Source: Actinomycetota bacterium (GTDB taxonomy: Bacteria > Actinomycetota > Aquicultoria > Aquicultorales > Aquicultoraceae). Taken from it: a stretch of DNA of 46,873 nucleotides. Positions 18,269 to 27,261 of the stretch are shown here, piece by piece. The position numbers and the translations under genes are program-made. Numbering within the stretch: position 1 is the stretch's first letter; each line of letters begins with the position of its first letter. The notes under the pieces are model-generated. The model searched no databases, was not told where the DNA came from, and worked only from the letters and a program-made list of their open reading frames with translations. The stretch lies in contig JASEGT010000008.1 of NCBI GenBank assembly GCA_030018005.1, positions 1 to 46,873 of the forward strand, in the 5' to 3' direction.

Positions 18269-18627
18269 TTAGAAACTGACCACGCTCGACTCCGAAACTA
18301 AATTGGCAAACTCAACCGCGTCAATGGATGAGGCGTTCAGCGTTTTAAGGTCTTCTTCTGTCACCCCACGGGCAACCAAGCAAGCCCCTCAAACATACAC
18401 TGGGATGTTCCCCTTGACCACTTTCTCGATTAACTCAACAAGAGGCGGAAGGCCGACCCCATGCACGCTCTTCGCGACCGCCTCCTTTGTCAAATACGCC
18501 CCCTCGCCAAGCAGAGCGATGCCCACCTCTATGCCGGCCTCATGAGCGCCCACAGCAGTAACAAAGGCTAAGGTACACTTAGTCGGATCATCGTCGCGTG
18601 GGTGACTACTACCAGAATCTTTTTCAT
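18269..18627 (-). pseudogene. DsrE-family protein gene with in-frame TGA (probable selenocysteine, UxxC) and one frameshift
   Basis: A DsrE/DsrF-like fold of about 118 residues if read through two interruptions. The start MKKILVVVTH has GGAG upstream. One base is missing near 18597-18601, since the family pattern needs HGDDPTKCTLAF. The rest reads cleanly: VTAVGAHEAGIEVGIALLGEG, KGNIPVYV, TGA (18391-18389), GACLVARGVTEEDLKTL, ending in SESSVVSF. Homologues normally have Cys at the TGA site (CGAC), so the predicted motif is U-G-A-C, a selenocysteine/cysteine redox pair. Downstream of the TGA, GTTGCCC and GGGTGAC can pair around a GTG loop about 19 bases away, within the range for bacterial SECIS elements. 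DsrE-like selenoproteins are a known class. The frameshift may be real decay or a sequence error. Confidence 0.75.
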
Positions 18628-18858
18628 CTTCAACTCCTTTCCTAATTTCGTTTTATGTCTACATCTCCTTTAAGTAAGTTTTTAAACATCGTTGTTAGAG
18701 CTGGCCGGGGCGATCTAGACAAACTTAACCAATCTTGAGCGGTATGAGGAGGCCGCTGATGCGCATGATGTAGTTATTGAGATGCATACACATCGCCCAA
18801 GGGCATTCCGGACCAAACAAGCCATCGCCAACCGGCGAATTTCTCCCAATCTTCTCCA

Positions 18859-18887
18859 ATGACCATACTCGCGAAAAGTGCTACAAT
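18859..18887 (+). promoter_or_regulatory. Probable secA promoter
   Basis: ATGACC (18859-18864), 17 bp, then TACAAT (18882-18887) with an extended -10 TGC directly before it. Transcription would start about 95 bp before secA. The 360 bp between the DsrE-like gene and secA hold nothing else recognisable. Confidence 0.55.
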
Positions 18888-18989
18888 ACGTGTGGTTATT
18901 CGGAAATCGCACAGCCCTCCGATATTCTGGATTAAGATTACCGACTGCTGTATCCTTAAATGTGATATCACAATTGGAGATGAAGAGAA

Positions 18990-21518
18990 TTGTTTAAGGC
19001 ACTTGAGAAAGTCCTCCGCATGGGGGAGGGCAAAAAGTTTAAAATGCTTGAAGATAGGGTGGCTGCGGTCAATGCGTGGGAGCCGGAGATAGCGCCATTG
19101 AGCGATGCCGAGCTCAAAGCCAAGACTGTTGAGTTCAAGGCGCGCCTCGCCGAGGGCGAGACGCTCGACGACCTTCTGCCGGAGGCGTTCGCGGTCGTTC
19201 GCGAGGCGTCCAAGCGCGTGCTGAACATGCGTCACTTCGATGTCCAGATCATGGGCGGCACCGTCCTTCACGAGGGCAAAATAACCGAGATGAGAACCGG
19301 TGAGGGTAAGACGCTCGTCGCGACGCTCCCTGTATACCTCAACGCGCTTGAGGGCAAGGGAGTCCATGTCGTTACCGTCAACGATTACCTAGCCAAGCGC
19401 GATAGCGAGTGGATGGGGCAGATATACGAGTTTTTGGGCTTCAGGGTCGGCTTGTTGCAGAACGACACGCCGCTCGAGGTAAAAAGGGAAGCCTATCTGG
19501 CGGATATAACCTACGGCACGAATAACGAGTTCGGCTTCGATTACCTGCGCGACAATATGGTCAGCCATATCGACCAGCGCGTCCAGCGAGGCCACCACTT
19601 TGCCATAATCGATGAGGTCGACAGCATTCTCGTCGACGAGGCCAGGACGCCGCTTATCATATCGGGCCAGCCTGAGCAGTCGGCCGACACCTACTATACC
19701 TTTGCGCGGATTATTCCAAAGCTTAAAAAAGGCCGCGATTACGACGTCGACGAGAAGCATCGCACCGTCGCGGTGACCGAGGAGGGTGTCACCCGCGTCG
19801 AAGAAGCGCTCGGCATCGACAATATGTACGACCACGTCAACAGCCAGCTCGTAAACCACCTGCAGCAGGGGCTCAAAGCGCAGGCGCTCTTCAAGAAAGA
19901 CGTCGACTACATCGTCAAGGATGGCGAGGTCATCATCGTCGATGAGTTCACCGGCCGCCTTATGGAAGGGCGCCGTTACAGCGAGGGCCTGCACCAGGCG
20001 ATAGAGGCCAAAGAGGGCGTGCGAATCAAGGAAGAGAACCAGACGCTTGCCACTATTACCTTGCAGAACTATTTCCGCATGTATGAAAAACTCGCCGGTA
20101 TGACCGGCACCGCCGCGACCGAAGCCGACGAGTTTATGCACATATATAAATTGGCGACGGTCGTCATCCCGACAAACAAGCCTATGATCAGAGACGACAT
20201 GGCCGACCTCATCTATAAGACCGAGGAGATCAAGTACAAGGCGGTCATCGACGATATCGTCGAGCGAAACAGACAAGGGCAGCCGATACTGGTGGGCACC
20301 GTCTCGATTGAGCGGAGTGAGCTTCTCGGCAAGATGCTCAAGCGCCGAGGCGTCAAACACGAAGTACTAAACGCCAAACACCACGAGCGCGAGGCCGAGA
20401 TAATCGCGCAAGCCGGTCGCAAAGGCGCGGTCACTATCGCCACAAACATGGCCGGTCGAGGCGTCGACATCGTCCTCGGCGGCAACCCGCCCGAGCCGGG
20501 CGAGGCTGAAGAAGTCTTGGACGCCGGCGGCCTGCACGTTATCGGTACCGAGCGCCACGAGTCGCGCCGTATCGACAACCAGCTCCGCGGCCGCTCGGGT
20601 CGCCAGGGAGACCCCGGCTCCACCCGGTTCTATCTATCGCTCGAAGACGACCTGATGCGTCTCTTCGGCTCGGAGAGAATCGGCAACATCATGGAGCGGC
20701 TCGGCGTCCCCGACGACCAGCCGATAGAGCACAGCATGATATCGAAGTCGATTGAGACCGCGCAGAAACAGGTCGAGGCGCAGAACTTCTCGATACGTAA
20801 GCATGTTCTCGAATACGACGACGTGATGAACAAGCAGCGCGAGGTCATCTACAATGAGCGCTTTGCGGTGCTCACCGGCGAAGACTTGCACGAGCGCATG
20901 CTTGAGATGATAGACGATGTCATGTCGAGCGCGGTAGCGATATTTACCGGCGATGAAAAATACGCCGAGGCCTGGGATTGGGACGGACTCTTCGCCTACA
21001 TAAACCAGCTCTTCACGCTCGGTTGGGGCAGGGATTCGATTGACGACGCGACGATTACGCGCGAAGAACTCGAGGAGCGGCTCATCGAGAACGCGAGGGC
21101 TGCATATATGAAACGCGAGGAAGAGCTGGGCCCGGAAGTTCTCCGTGATATAGAGCGCATGGTTGTACTGGAGGTAATCGATAACAAGTGGCGCGAGCAT
21201 CTCTACGAGATGGACTATCTCAAAGAGGGTATCGGTTTGCGCGCCATCGGCCAGCGCGACCCGCTTATCGAGTACAAATCGGAGGCGTTTGCGGCCTTTA
21301 ACGCGATGAGTGAGGGTATCAAAGAAGACGTGCTCCAATATATGTACCATGTGAAGGTCGTCCGCGACGAGCCCGAGCGCCCGAAAGAGAAGGTCTTGGT
21401 GACCAGCGGCGGCGGGGAAGGGCCGAAAAAACCCAAAGTCAACGACGACAAGACCGGGCGAAACGACCCGTGCCCGTGCGGAAGCGGCAAGAAGTACAAG
21501 AAGTGCTGCGGCCAGTAG
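18990..21518 (+). CDS. secA: Preprotein translocase ATPase SecA
   Basis: 842 residues, complete. Motor motifs: MRTGEGKT (Walker A), [17 protein letters not shown] (Walker B), GTVSIERSE and [14 protein letters not shown] (second RecA-like domain), [20 protein letters not shown]. The preprotein cross-linking, helical scaffold ([17 protein letters not shown]) and wing domains follow. The C-terminus ends with the zinc-binding SEC-C tail ([16 protein letters not shown]), which contacts SecB-like partners or ribosomes. It drives post-translational export through SecYEG. TTG 18990 is chosen because it begins the conserved FKALEKVL helix and follows a GGAG/AAGAG region. Followed by prfB, a neighbour order common in Gram-positive bacteria. 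Confidence 0.96.
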   Translation: MFKALEKVLRMGEGKKFKMLEDRVAAVNAWEPEIAPLSDAELKAKTVEFKARLAEGETLDDLLPEAFAVVREASKRVLNMRHFDVQIMGGTVLHEGKITEMRTGEGKTLVATLPVYLNALEGKGVHVVTVNDYLAKRDSEWMGQIYEFLGFRVGLLQNDTPLEVKREAYLADITYGTNNEFGFDYLRDNMVSHIDQRVQRGHHFAIIDEVDSILVDEARTPLIISGQPEQSADTYYTFARIIPKLKKGRDYDVDEKHRTVAVTEEGVTRVEEALGIDNMYDHVNSQLVNHLQQGLKAQALFKKDVDYIVKDGEVIIVDEFTGRLMEGRRYSEGLHQAIEAKEGVRIKEENQTLATITLQNYFRMYEKLAGMTGTAATEADEFMHIYKLATVVIPTNKPMIRDDMADLIYKTEEIKYKAVIDDIVERNRQGQPILVGTVSIERSELLGKMLKRRGVKHEVLNAKHHEREAEIIAQAGRKGAVTIATNMAGRGVDIVLGGNPPEPGEAEEVLDAGGLHVIGTERHESRRIDNQLRGRSGRQGDPGSTRFYLSLEDDLMRLFGSERIGNIMERLGVPDDQPIEHSMISKSIETAQKQVEAQNFSIRKHVLEYDDVMNKQREVIYNERFAVLTGEDLHERMLEMIDDVMSSAVAIFTGDEKYAEAWDWDGLFAYINQLFTLGWGRDSIDDATITREELEERLIENARAAYMKREEELGPEVLRDIERMVVLEVIDNKWREHLYEMDYLKEGIGLRAIGQRDPLIEYKSEAFAAFNAMSEGIKEDVLQYMYHVKVVRDEPERPKEKVLVTSGGGEGPKKPKVNDDKTGRNDPCPCGSGKKYKKCCGQ

Positions 21519-21643
21519 GCGAGGGCAAGTAGCGGGCTCAGGCATTATCCTTTAATGTAATAGCTGCGCTGCGCCGTTATTTAGATTATTAAAACGTTTA
21601 GATTATTAAACCGAAATCAGATTCGATCAGGGGTGGCTATAGA

Positions 21644-22769
21644 TTGGCAACAGATTTTAGTGAAGAGATTAGCCTGGTACGTGACAAGATACGAGACATA
21701 AAGGATTATCTTTGACGTCGACACTAAGCGCGACGAGATAACCAAGCTTGAAAAAGAGGCGAGCAAACCGGGTTTCTGGGACGACCAGGAAGCGGCGCAA
21801 GCCTTAATGTCGAAGATGAGCGATATAAAAGACGACATCTCCGCCTGGGAGAAGGCGGATGATGACGCCGAAGAACTCGAGATAATGAATGAACTCGCGG
21901 TCTCCGAAGGCGATGAGGCGCTCGCCGCCGACGTAGAGCGGGGCTTCAGGCGTTTAAAGAGATACGCCGACGACCTCGAGCTGCGGAGCTGGTTCACCGA
22001 CCCGCTCGACAGCCATAGCGCCATCGTCACCGTCCACCCCGGGGCGGGCGGCACCGAGTCGCAGGACTGGGCCGAGATGCTCATGCGCATGGTAATCCAA
22101 TGGTCGAAAGATAAAAACTATCAGGCGAGCGTCTATGAGATTGCCGCAGGTGATGAAGCCGGCATCAAGACCGCGACCTTTACCATCCAAGGGAAATACG
22201 CGTACGGCTTTCTGCAGGCGGTGCGCGGCGTCCATCGCCTTGTCAGGATATCTCCGTTCGATTACGGCGGCCGGCGCCACACCTCGTTTGCTTCGGTAGA
22301 TGTCATCCCGGAGGTCGAGCGCGACGTCCAAATCACAATCGACCCCGCTGATCTAAGGATAGAGACCTACCGCTCGACGGGGGCAGGCGGCCAGCATGTC
22401 AACGTGACCGACTCCGCAGTGCGAATCACGCACACCCCGACGGGTGTTATGGCCCAGTGCCAGAATGAGCGCTCGCAAACCAAGAACAAAGAGACCGCGA
22501 TGATAATCCTCCGAGCGCGCTTGTATGAGCGTATTCAGGAGGAGCAGGCGCGCGAGGCGGCCGAGCGGCACAAGCAAAAAAAAGAGATAGCCTGGGGGAG
22601 CCAGATAATGTCGTATGTGCTACATCCCTACCAGCTAGTCAAAGACCACCGCACCAGCGTCGAGAAGGGCAACGTCCAGGCGGTTCTCGACGGCGACCTC
22701 GATGATTTCATAATCGAGTACCACCGGCAGCGGATTTCGGAAGCCGCCGATGAGCAGAGGGCGACATAA
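21644..22769 (+). CDS. prfB: Peptide chain release factor 2 (programmed +1 frameshift)
   Basis: RF2 recognises UGA and UAA stop codons. The first 23 codons run from TTG 21644 (AGGGGTGG seven bases upstream) to CTT at 21710, then the in-frame stop TGA at 21713-21715. Shifting +1 at CTT-TGA-C continues in the frame from 21714 to the stop at 22769, giving about 374 residues. An AAGGA just before the slip site is the internal Shine-Dalgarno-like stimulator. This is the classical autoregulatory frameshift. The peptide-release GGQ motif (STGAGGQHVNVTDSAVRITH) and the SQTKNKETA segment are intact. Taking the first ATG in the second frame (21807) would lose the N-terminal domain. Confidence 0.95.
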
Positions 22770-22838
22770 GCGAACCCTGCTGAAGACTGGGCTGTTGTAG
22801 ACAATAGCAATAATCACGTTAGCCGAAAGTTGATAGAT

Positions 22839-23591
22839 ATGACTCAACCGCAAAGGGCAACCATCAAACTCGAAGCAGACCTCCACGTCCATACGGTGGC
22901 CAGCGGTCACGCCTACAGCACCGTCGAGGAGATAACGAAGGAGGCGGCCAAGCGGGGCCTTAAGATGGTCGCGCTTACCGACCACGGCCCGGCGCTCCCC
23001 GGCGGCGCGCACCGGTATCACTTTTGGAACCTGCGCATAATGCCCGCCGAGCTCAACGGAGTCCACATTCTCAAAGGAATCGAGGCCAACGTCATCAACT
23101 CCAACGGTGACCTCGATTTGCCCGAGGACTATCTCGCGCCGCTCGAGCTGGTCCATGCCGGTTTTCATCCGAATTGCGGTTATGTGAGCGGCTCGATCGC
23201 GCAGAATACCGAAGCCCTCTGCCGGGCGATGGATAATCCGCTGCTCGATTTTATCGTCCATCCCGGCAACGCGAAATTTCCGATCGACCCCGAGACGCTC
23301 GTCGAAGCCGCAGTCGAGAAGGGCGTCCCGCTCGAAGTAAACAACAGCTCGTTCTTGCCGACCACCAGTCGGCCGGCGGCTTACGATTATGATTTGGCTA
23401 TCGCAGAGCTTATCCGCGAGAAACGCTCGCATGTTATAATAAGCAGTGACGCACATATCTACACACAGGTAGGCGTCTTTGACCAGGCCTTAGAACTGGT
23501 TACCTTAGCAGGCATAACCGAAGACCAAATCGTAAACACCTCGGCTCAAAAAGTGCAGGATTATCTTGCCTCAAGGAGAGCCCGGCGTTAG
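22839..23591 (+). CDS. PHP-domain phosphatase (YcdX-like)
   Basis: About 250 residues, a single PHP domain. Metal-binding motifs in order: EADLHVHTVASGHAYST, ALTDHGPALPG, LKGIEANVIN, HAGFHPN, FIVHPGNAKF and ISSDAHIYTQVG. This subfamily (YcdX) forms a trinuclear metal site and hydrolyses phosphate esters; the physiological substrate is unknown. Two starts are possible, TTG 22830 and ATG 22839, neither with a good ribosome binding site. It is followed 8 bp later by the DUF2993 protein gene, so the two are probably co-transcribed. Confidence 0.85.
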   Translation: MTQPQRATIKLEADLHVHTVASGHAYSTVEEITKEAAKRGLKMVALTDHGPALPGGAHRYHFWNLRIMPAELNGVHILKGIEANVINSNGDLDLPEDYLAPLELVHAGFHPNCGYVSGSIAQNTEALCRAMDNPLLDFIVHPGNAKFPIDPETLVEAAVEKGVPLEVNNSSFLPTTSRPAAYDYDLAIAELIREKRSHVIISSDAHIYTQVGVFDQALELVTLAGITEDQIVNTSAQKVQDYLASRRARR

Positions 23592-23599
23592 GAGTCAGC

Positions 23600-24289
23600 G
23601 TGAAACGCTGGTGTATAATCGCAACATTAGTCATAGTCTTGGGCGTATTCTTCGCGATAATCGTCCCGACCGTCGTCAGTTACTCGATAGAAAAGACCGT
23701 TATCGAGACTATTCGCCGCGATTACGACCTCAAGGATTGCGCCTACGTTCGCGTCGACCACAGCTATCTGGCACTCTTTCGCGGCAAGATAGAGCGCGTC
23801 TATATCGAATGCACCAAGAGCGAGTTCAACGGCATCAAGGCCAAGAGTGTAGTAATCACCGTAAAAGATATCGAGTTCGACGTCAGAAAGACCCTGCAGA
23901 CGCGCGACGCCGCGATTCGTGACATCGGCATGGCCAGAGCGAGCATAGTCGTCAGCGAAGCTGAGATAAACAAGTTTATCGCGAGGAGCTATGACGACTT
24001 GAAAGGCTGGCGCATCGGCCTTATGCCTAACAAGGTCGTCGCGAGCGCTGAAATCGAGATGATAGGCAAACTCGATGTCGCGTTCAAGCCCAGGCTAAAG
24101 GGGGACCGGCTCGTTCTCGAGCCGACCGAGGCTAAGTTCGCAGGCACCGACAACCTCGGGCTAGACGAGGCTAAGAACTGGATAGGCGAGATAGGACTCG
24201 ACCTTCCCGTGAGCGACCTGCCGTTTAATATGAAAATTACCAAAGTGCTTGTCCAAGACGACCAGATGTTGGTCAACGCGGGCAACTGA
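23600..24289 (+). CDS. DUF2993 (LmeA-type) membrane-anchored lipid-binding protein
   Basis: 229 residues. Residues 5-28 are one hydrophobic segment that anchors or exports the protein; the rest resembles DUF2993: SIEKTVIETIRRDY, a cysteine-bearing VYIECTKSEFNGIKA, KDIEFDVRKTLQ, VVSEAEINKFIAR and a C-terminal beta region (LDLPVSDLPFNMKITKVLVQDD). DUF2993 includes mycobacterial LmeA, which binds phosphoinositides in the periplasm, and the family is mainly actinobacterial, so this gene supports the taxonomic guess. GTG 23600 has TAGGAG about five bases before it. Confidence 0.8.
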   Translation: MKRWCIIATLVIVLGVFFAIIVPTVVSYSIEKTVIETIRRDYDLKDCAYVRVDHSYLALFRGKIERVYIECTKSEFNGIKAKSVVITVKDIEFDVRKTLQTRDAAIRDIGMARASIVVSEAEINKFIARSYDDLKGWRIGLMPNKVVASAEIEMIGKLDVAFKPRLKGDRLVLEPTEAKFAGTDNLGLDEAKNWIGEIGLDLPVSDLPFNMKITKVLVQDDQMLVNAGN

Positions 24290-24426
24290 CAGCGCCCGCA
24301 CCTCGTTTTAAGTGAGTTTTAGCACTTCCAGCCCGGATGGGCGCATGCAAACGGTCGCCGAATTCTCGAAGTTATTTGCCGCGCGGTGCAAAACGCGCTA
24401 TAAAGATAGATGGGATTAATTGTTAG

Positions 24427-24482
24427 CGCCAAAACAGTGTTTTGGCGAGGCATTGCCGGCCGGCTTGCGCCGGTCATATTAT
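24427..24482 (+). promoter_or_regulatory. Transketolase promoter with upstream palindrome
   Basis: A perfect inverted repeat CGCCAAAAC-AGT-GTTTTGGCG (24427-24447) sits just upstream of TTGCCG (24453-24458), with TATTAT (24477-24482) 18 bp further. The spacer itself contains CCGGC-TTGC-GCCGG. The palindrome is a good candidate operator. Confidence 0.6.
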
Positions 24483-24506
24483 ATGCGGATTGTGAAAGGA
24501 GCAGAC

Positions 24507-25361
24507 TTGACCACGCACACGACAGACAAACAGGCGACCGTCTCATTGGTAGAGGCGAAAGCCAGGACCATACGGACCCGAATAATCAACATGCTTGGCG
24601 CGGCGGGCTCGGGTCATCCGGGCGGCTCGCTATCGGCGGCCGATATTGTTGCGACACTCTATTTCCATGAGATGAACTATAATGCGGCGGAGCCTCGGTG
24701 GCCGGGGCGCGACCGTTTTGTCTTAAGCAAAGGGCATGCCGCGCCGGTCTTATACGCGGCACTTGCCGAGAGCGGCTATTTTCCCAGGGAAGACCTTGCG
24801 ACGTTGCGCAAGATAGACAGTCATCTCCAGGGCCATCCCGATATGAATAAGACACCGGGCGTCGAGATCTCGACCGGCTCACTGGGGATGGGGTTCTCAG
24901 CGGCGGTAGGGATGGCCCTCGGCCTGAAGATAGACAAGAGCGAATCGCGGGTTTATACGCTCATCGGCGACGGGGAGTCCCAGGAGGGGATAATCTGGGA
25001 GGCCGGTATGTTCGCGGCGCAGCACAAACTCGATAACCTTGTCGGCATTGTCGATTATAACAACTTGCAGATAGACGGCCATGTTAGCGATATCGTCGAT
25101 ATCCGGCCCGTCGCCGCGAAATGGTCGGCTTTCGGCTGGCACACGATTGAAATCGATGGACATAAGGTTGAGCAGATAATAGGCGCCCTCAACGAGGCGA
25201 AATCGATAAAGGGCAAGCCGACTATGATAATCGCAAACACGGTAAAGGGCAAAAACGTCACGTTTATGGAGGGCCAAGTCGATTTCCACGGTAAAGCGCC
25301 GTCCAAAGATGAGGTCGCGCAGGCCTGTGGCGAGATTGAGGCATCGGGTCCGCTCGGCTAA
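24507..25361 (+). CDS. tktA: Transketolase, N-terminal subunit
   Basis: 284 residues, the thiamine-pyrophosphate domain of a split transketolase. Motifs: GAAGSGHPGGSLSAADIVATLYF, DRFVLSKGHAAPVLYAAL, STGSLGMGFSAAVGMALG and the TPP site IGDGESQEGIIWEAGMFAA, followed by DYNNLQIDG. With the C-terminal subunit it transfers two-carbon units between sugar phosphates. TTG 24507 with AAGGAG five bases upstream is chosen over a frame extending to 24420, whose extra residues have no homology-like character. Separate N and C subunits occur in archaea, Thermotogae and many Gram-positive anaerobes. Confidence 0.92.
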   Translation: MTTHTTDKQATVSLVEAKARTIRTRIINMLGAAGSGHPGGSLSAADIVATLYFHEMNYNAAEPRWPGRDRFVLSKGHAAPVLYAALAESGYFPREDLATLRKIDSHLQGHPDMNKTPGVEISTGSLGMGFSAAVGMALGLKIDKSESRVYTLIGDGESQEGIIWEAGMFAAQHKLDNLVGIVDYNNLQIDGHVSDIVDIRPVAAKWSAFGWHTIEIDGHKVEQIIGALNEAKSIKGKPTMIIANTVKGKNVTFMEGQVDFHGKAPSKDEVAQACGEIEASGPLG

Positions 25362-25462
25362 GAAAGAGCGCGTGCGGAGGTGTCACCAGTTGCCCGACTC
25401 ATCGGGCTTGATTTGTACGTTCAAGGGTTCAATAGAAGGCTAGACAGATAGTAAGGAGCACG

Positions 25463-26398
25463 ATGTCTGAGAAGAGAGCGACGCGCGAAGCGTATGGAGA
25501 AACACTGATAGAGTTGGGTCGGGCAAACCCGAATATAGTTGTTTTAGAAGCGGACTTGGCGAAGTCGACAACGACGATCAAATTTAAGAAAGAATTTCCT
25601 GACAGGTTTTTTGATTGTGGTGTCGCTGAGCAGAACATGATGGCGATGGCGGCGGGGCTGGCGACGACCGGCAAAATATGCTTTACGGGCTCGTTTGCGA
25701 TGTTTGCCACCGGCCGCGCGTTTGAGCAGGTGAGGAATACGATAGCGTACCCCTCTCTCAACGTTAAAATATGCCCCACGCACGCTGGCATAACCGTCGG
25801 TGCCGACGGAGGGTCGCACCAGACCATCGAAGATATCGCGCTTATGCGCGTGATTCCAGGCATGACCGTCATCGTCCCGGCCGACTACTACGAGGCGAAA
25901 AAGGCGATTGCCAAAGCGGCGGAGATAGACGGGCCTGTTTATGTGCGTCTTGGTCGTGCAACGCTGCCGATGATATTCGACGAGGATTACGATTTCGTCC
26001 CCGGCAAGGCGATTGTCCTCAAGCAAGGAACGGACGTCACGATTTTTGCGACCGGCATCATGGTAAGCAGCAGCCTGGTAGCGGCGGAAAACCTTGCTAA
26101 AGCCGGCATTAGCGCTGAAGTTATCAATATATCTACTATAAAACCACTAGACGATAACGCTATAATAGAATCGGCGGTAAAAACCGGAAGAGTGGTAGTA
26201 GCAGAGGAACACAGCATTATCGGTGGACTCGGGAGCGCTGTCGCGGAGTTGTTATGCGAGAAGCATCCGGTACCGGTAGCAAGAGTGGGAATAAAGGACG
26301 TTTTTGGGCGCTCAGGCGAGCCGGCCGAGTTGCTAAAATATTACGGACTAACCGACGAAGACATCTCCCAAGCGGCGAAAGGTCTACTGGGCAAGTAG
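25463..26398 (+). CDS. tktB: Transketolase, C-terminal subunit
   Basis: 311 residues holding the pyrimidine-binding and C-terminal domains: ATREAYGETLIELGRANPN, LEADLAKSTTTIKFKKEFP, FFDCGVAEQNMMAMAAGLA (conserved Glu of the TPP site) and GADGGSHQTIEDIALMRVIP. The C-terminal domain has FATGIMVSSSLVA and VVAEEHSIIGGLGSA. It pairs with the N-terminal subunit encoded 101 bp upstream to make an active transketolase. An AAGGAG site precedes the ATG by six bases. Confidence 0.93.
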   Translation: MSEKRATREAYGETLIELGRANPNIVVLEADLAKSTTTIKFKKEFPDRFFDCGVAEQNMMAMAAGLATTGKICFTGSFAMFATGRAFEQVRNTIAYPSLNVKICPTHAGITVGADGGSHQTIEDIALMRVIPGMTVIVPADYYEAKKAIAKAAEIDGPVYVRLGRATLPMIFDEDYDFVPGKAIVLKQGTDVTIFATGIMVSSSLVAAENLAKAGISAEVINISTIKPLDDNAIIESAVKTGRVVVAEEHSIIGGLGSAVAELLCEKHPVPVARVGIKDVFGRSGEPAELLKYYGLTDEDISQAAKGLLGK

Positions 26399-26495
26399 AC
26401 ACGCAAGCCCCACTTTCCCGCAAAGCATACCGGCAAAGACCTTTGCTTTATCTCAAGCCTTCTGGTAGCATACCGATTTTGGGAGTGATAGTAGC

Positions 26496-27185
26496 ATGAT
26501 TAGAATAAAGAACGTGTCAATGTCGTATAAGGGGGCTCATCGTCCGGCGCTCAAGGACATCAACGTCGATATCGACCGCGGTGAATTCATCTTCTTGGTC
26601 GGTCCCTCAGGTTGTGGTAAATCTACTTTTATACGCTTGTTGCTTAGGGAATTGATACCCACAAAAGGCGATATCTTTATTGCCGGACATGACCTTGTCA
26701 ACATGCGCCGATGGCGCGTGCCGCTGCTCAGGCGCAACATAGGCTGCGTTTTTCAGGATTACAAGCTCCTCCCCAACAAGACCGTCTACGAGAATGTCGC
26801 TTTCGCGCTCGAGGTTATCGGGCGCCCGACGAAAGTCATCAAAGCGCAGGTTCCCGAGGTAATACGGCTCGTCGGTCTGGAGGAGAAGCTTAGCAATTAC
26901 CCGGATGAACTATCCGGCGGGGAGCAGCAGCGTGTCTCGATTGCGAGGGCTTTTGCCAACCGGCCCGCCATTATCCTGGCAGACGAGCCGACCGGAAATC
27001 TCGACCCGGCGACCTCTAGCGGCATCATGTCGCTTCTGAACAAGATAAACCGGACGGGGACGACGGTCCTGGTCGCGACGCACGACCGCGAGATGGTCGA
27101 CAGCATGCGCAAGCGTGTAATAGCACTCGAGGAAGGGGCTCTCATGCGAGACCAGCAGCGCGGTGTATACGGTTACGAGGAGTAA
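26496..27185 (+). CDS. ftsE: Cell-division ATP-binding protein FtsE
   Basis: 229 residues, an ABC ATPase of the FtsE type. Walker [11 protein letters not shown]-loop [22 protein letters not shown], signature [14 protein letters not shown] and Walker [12 protein letters not shown] are all intact. FtsE with FtsX couples ATP hydrolysis inside the cell to activation of peptidoglycan hydrolases outside at the division site. GGGAG precedes the ATG. ftsX follows 76 bp later, then an M23 peptidase with coiled coils, the usual FtsX partner. Confidence 0.95.
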   Translation: MIRIKNVSMSYKGAHRPALKDINVDIDRGEFIFLVGPSGCGKSTFIRLLLRELIPTKGDIFIAGHDLVNMRRWRVPLLRRNIGCVFQDYKLLPNKTVYENVAFALEVIGRPTKVIKAQVPEVIRLVGLEEKLSNYPDELSGGEQQRVSIARAFANRPAIILADEPTGNLDPATSSGIMSLLNKINRTGTTVLVATHDREMVDSMRKRVIALEEGALMRDQQRGVYGYEE

Positions 27186-27261
27186 TGTGAAGGAATTCAG
27201 GGAAAGGATTGCCGGCAAAACCCGAATTTCTGTGTTGTATATTTAGAAGGAGCCGAACTCT

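Noticed and set aside
18269-18627. Treating the DsrE-like TGA as an ordinary nonsense mutation only
   Set aside because: Both copies keep the TGA at the position of a family Cys, followed by an unchanged GAC motif and a hairpin at the right distance; decay alone would not favour this. It remains an alternative for the whole gene because of the separate frameshift.
19389-20360. Long minus-strand frame inside secA (and another at 20634-21545)
   Set aside because: They are antisense shadows of a high-GC gene; the plus-strand SecA motifs are unambiguous.
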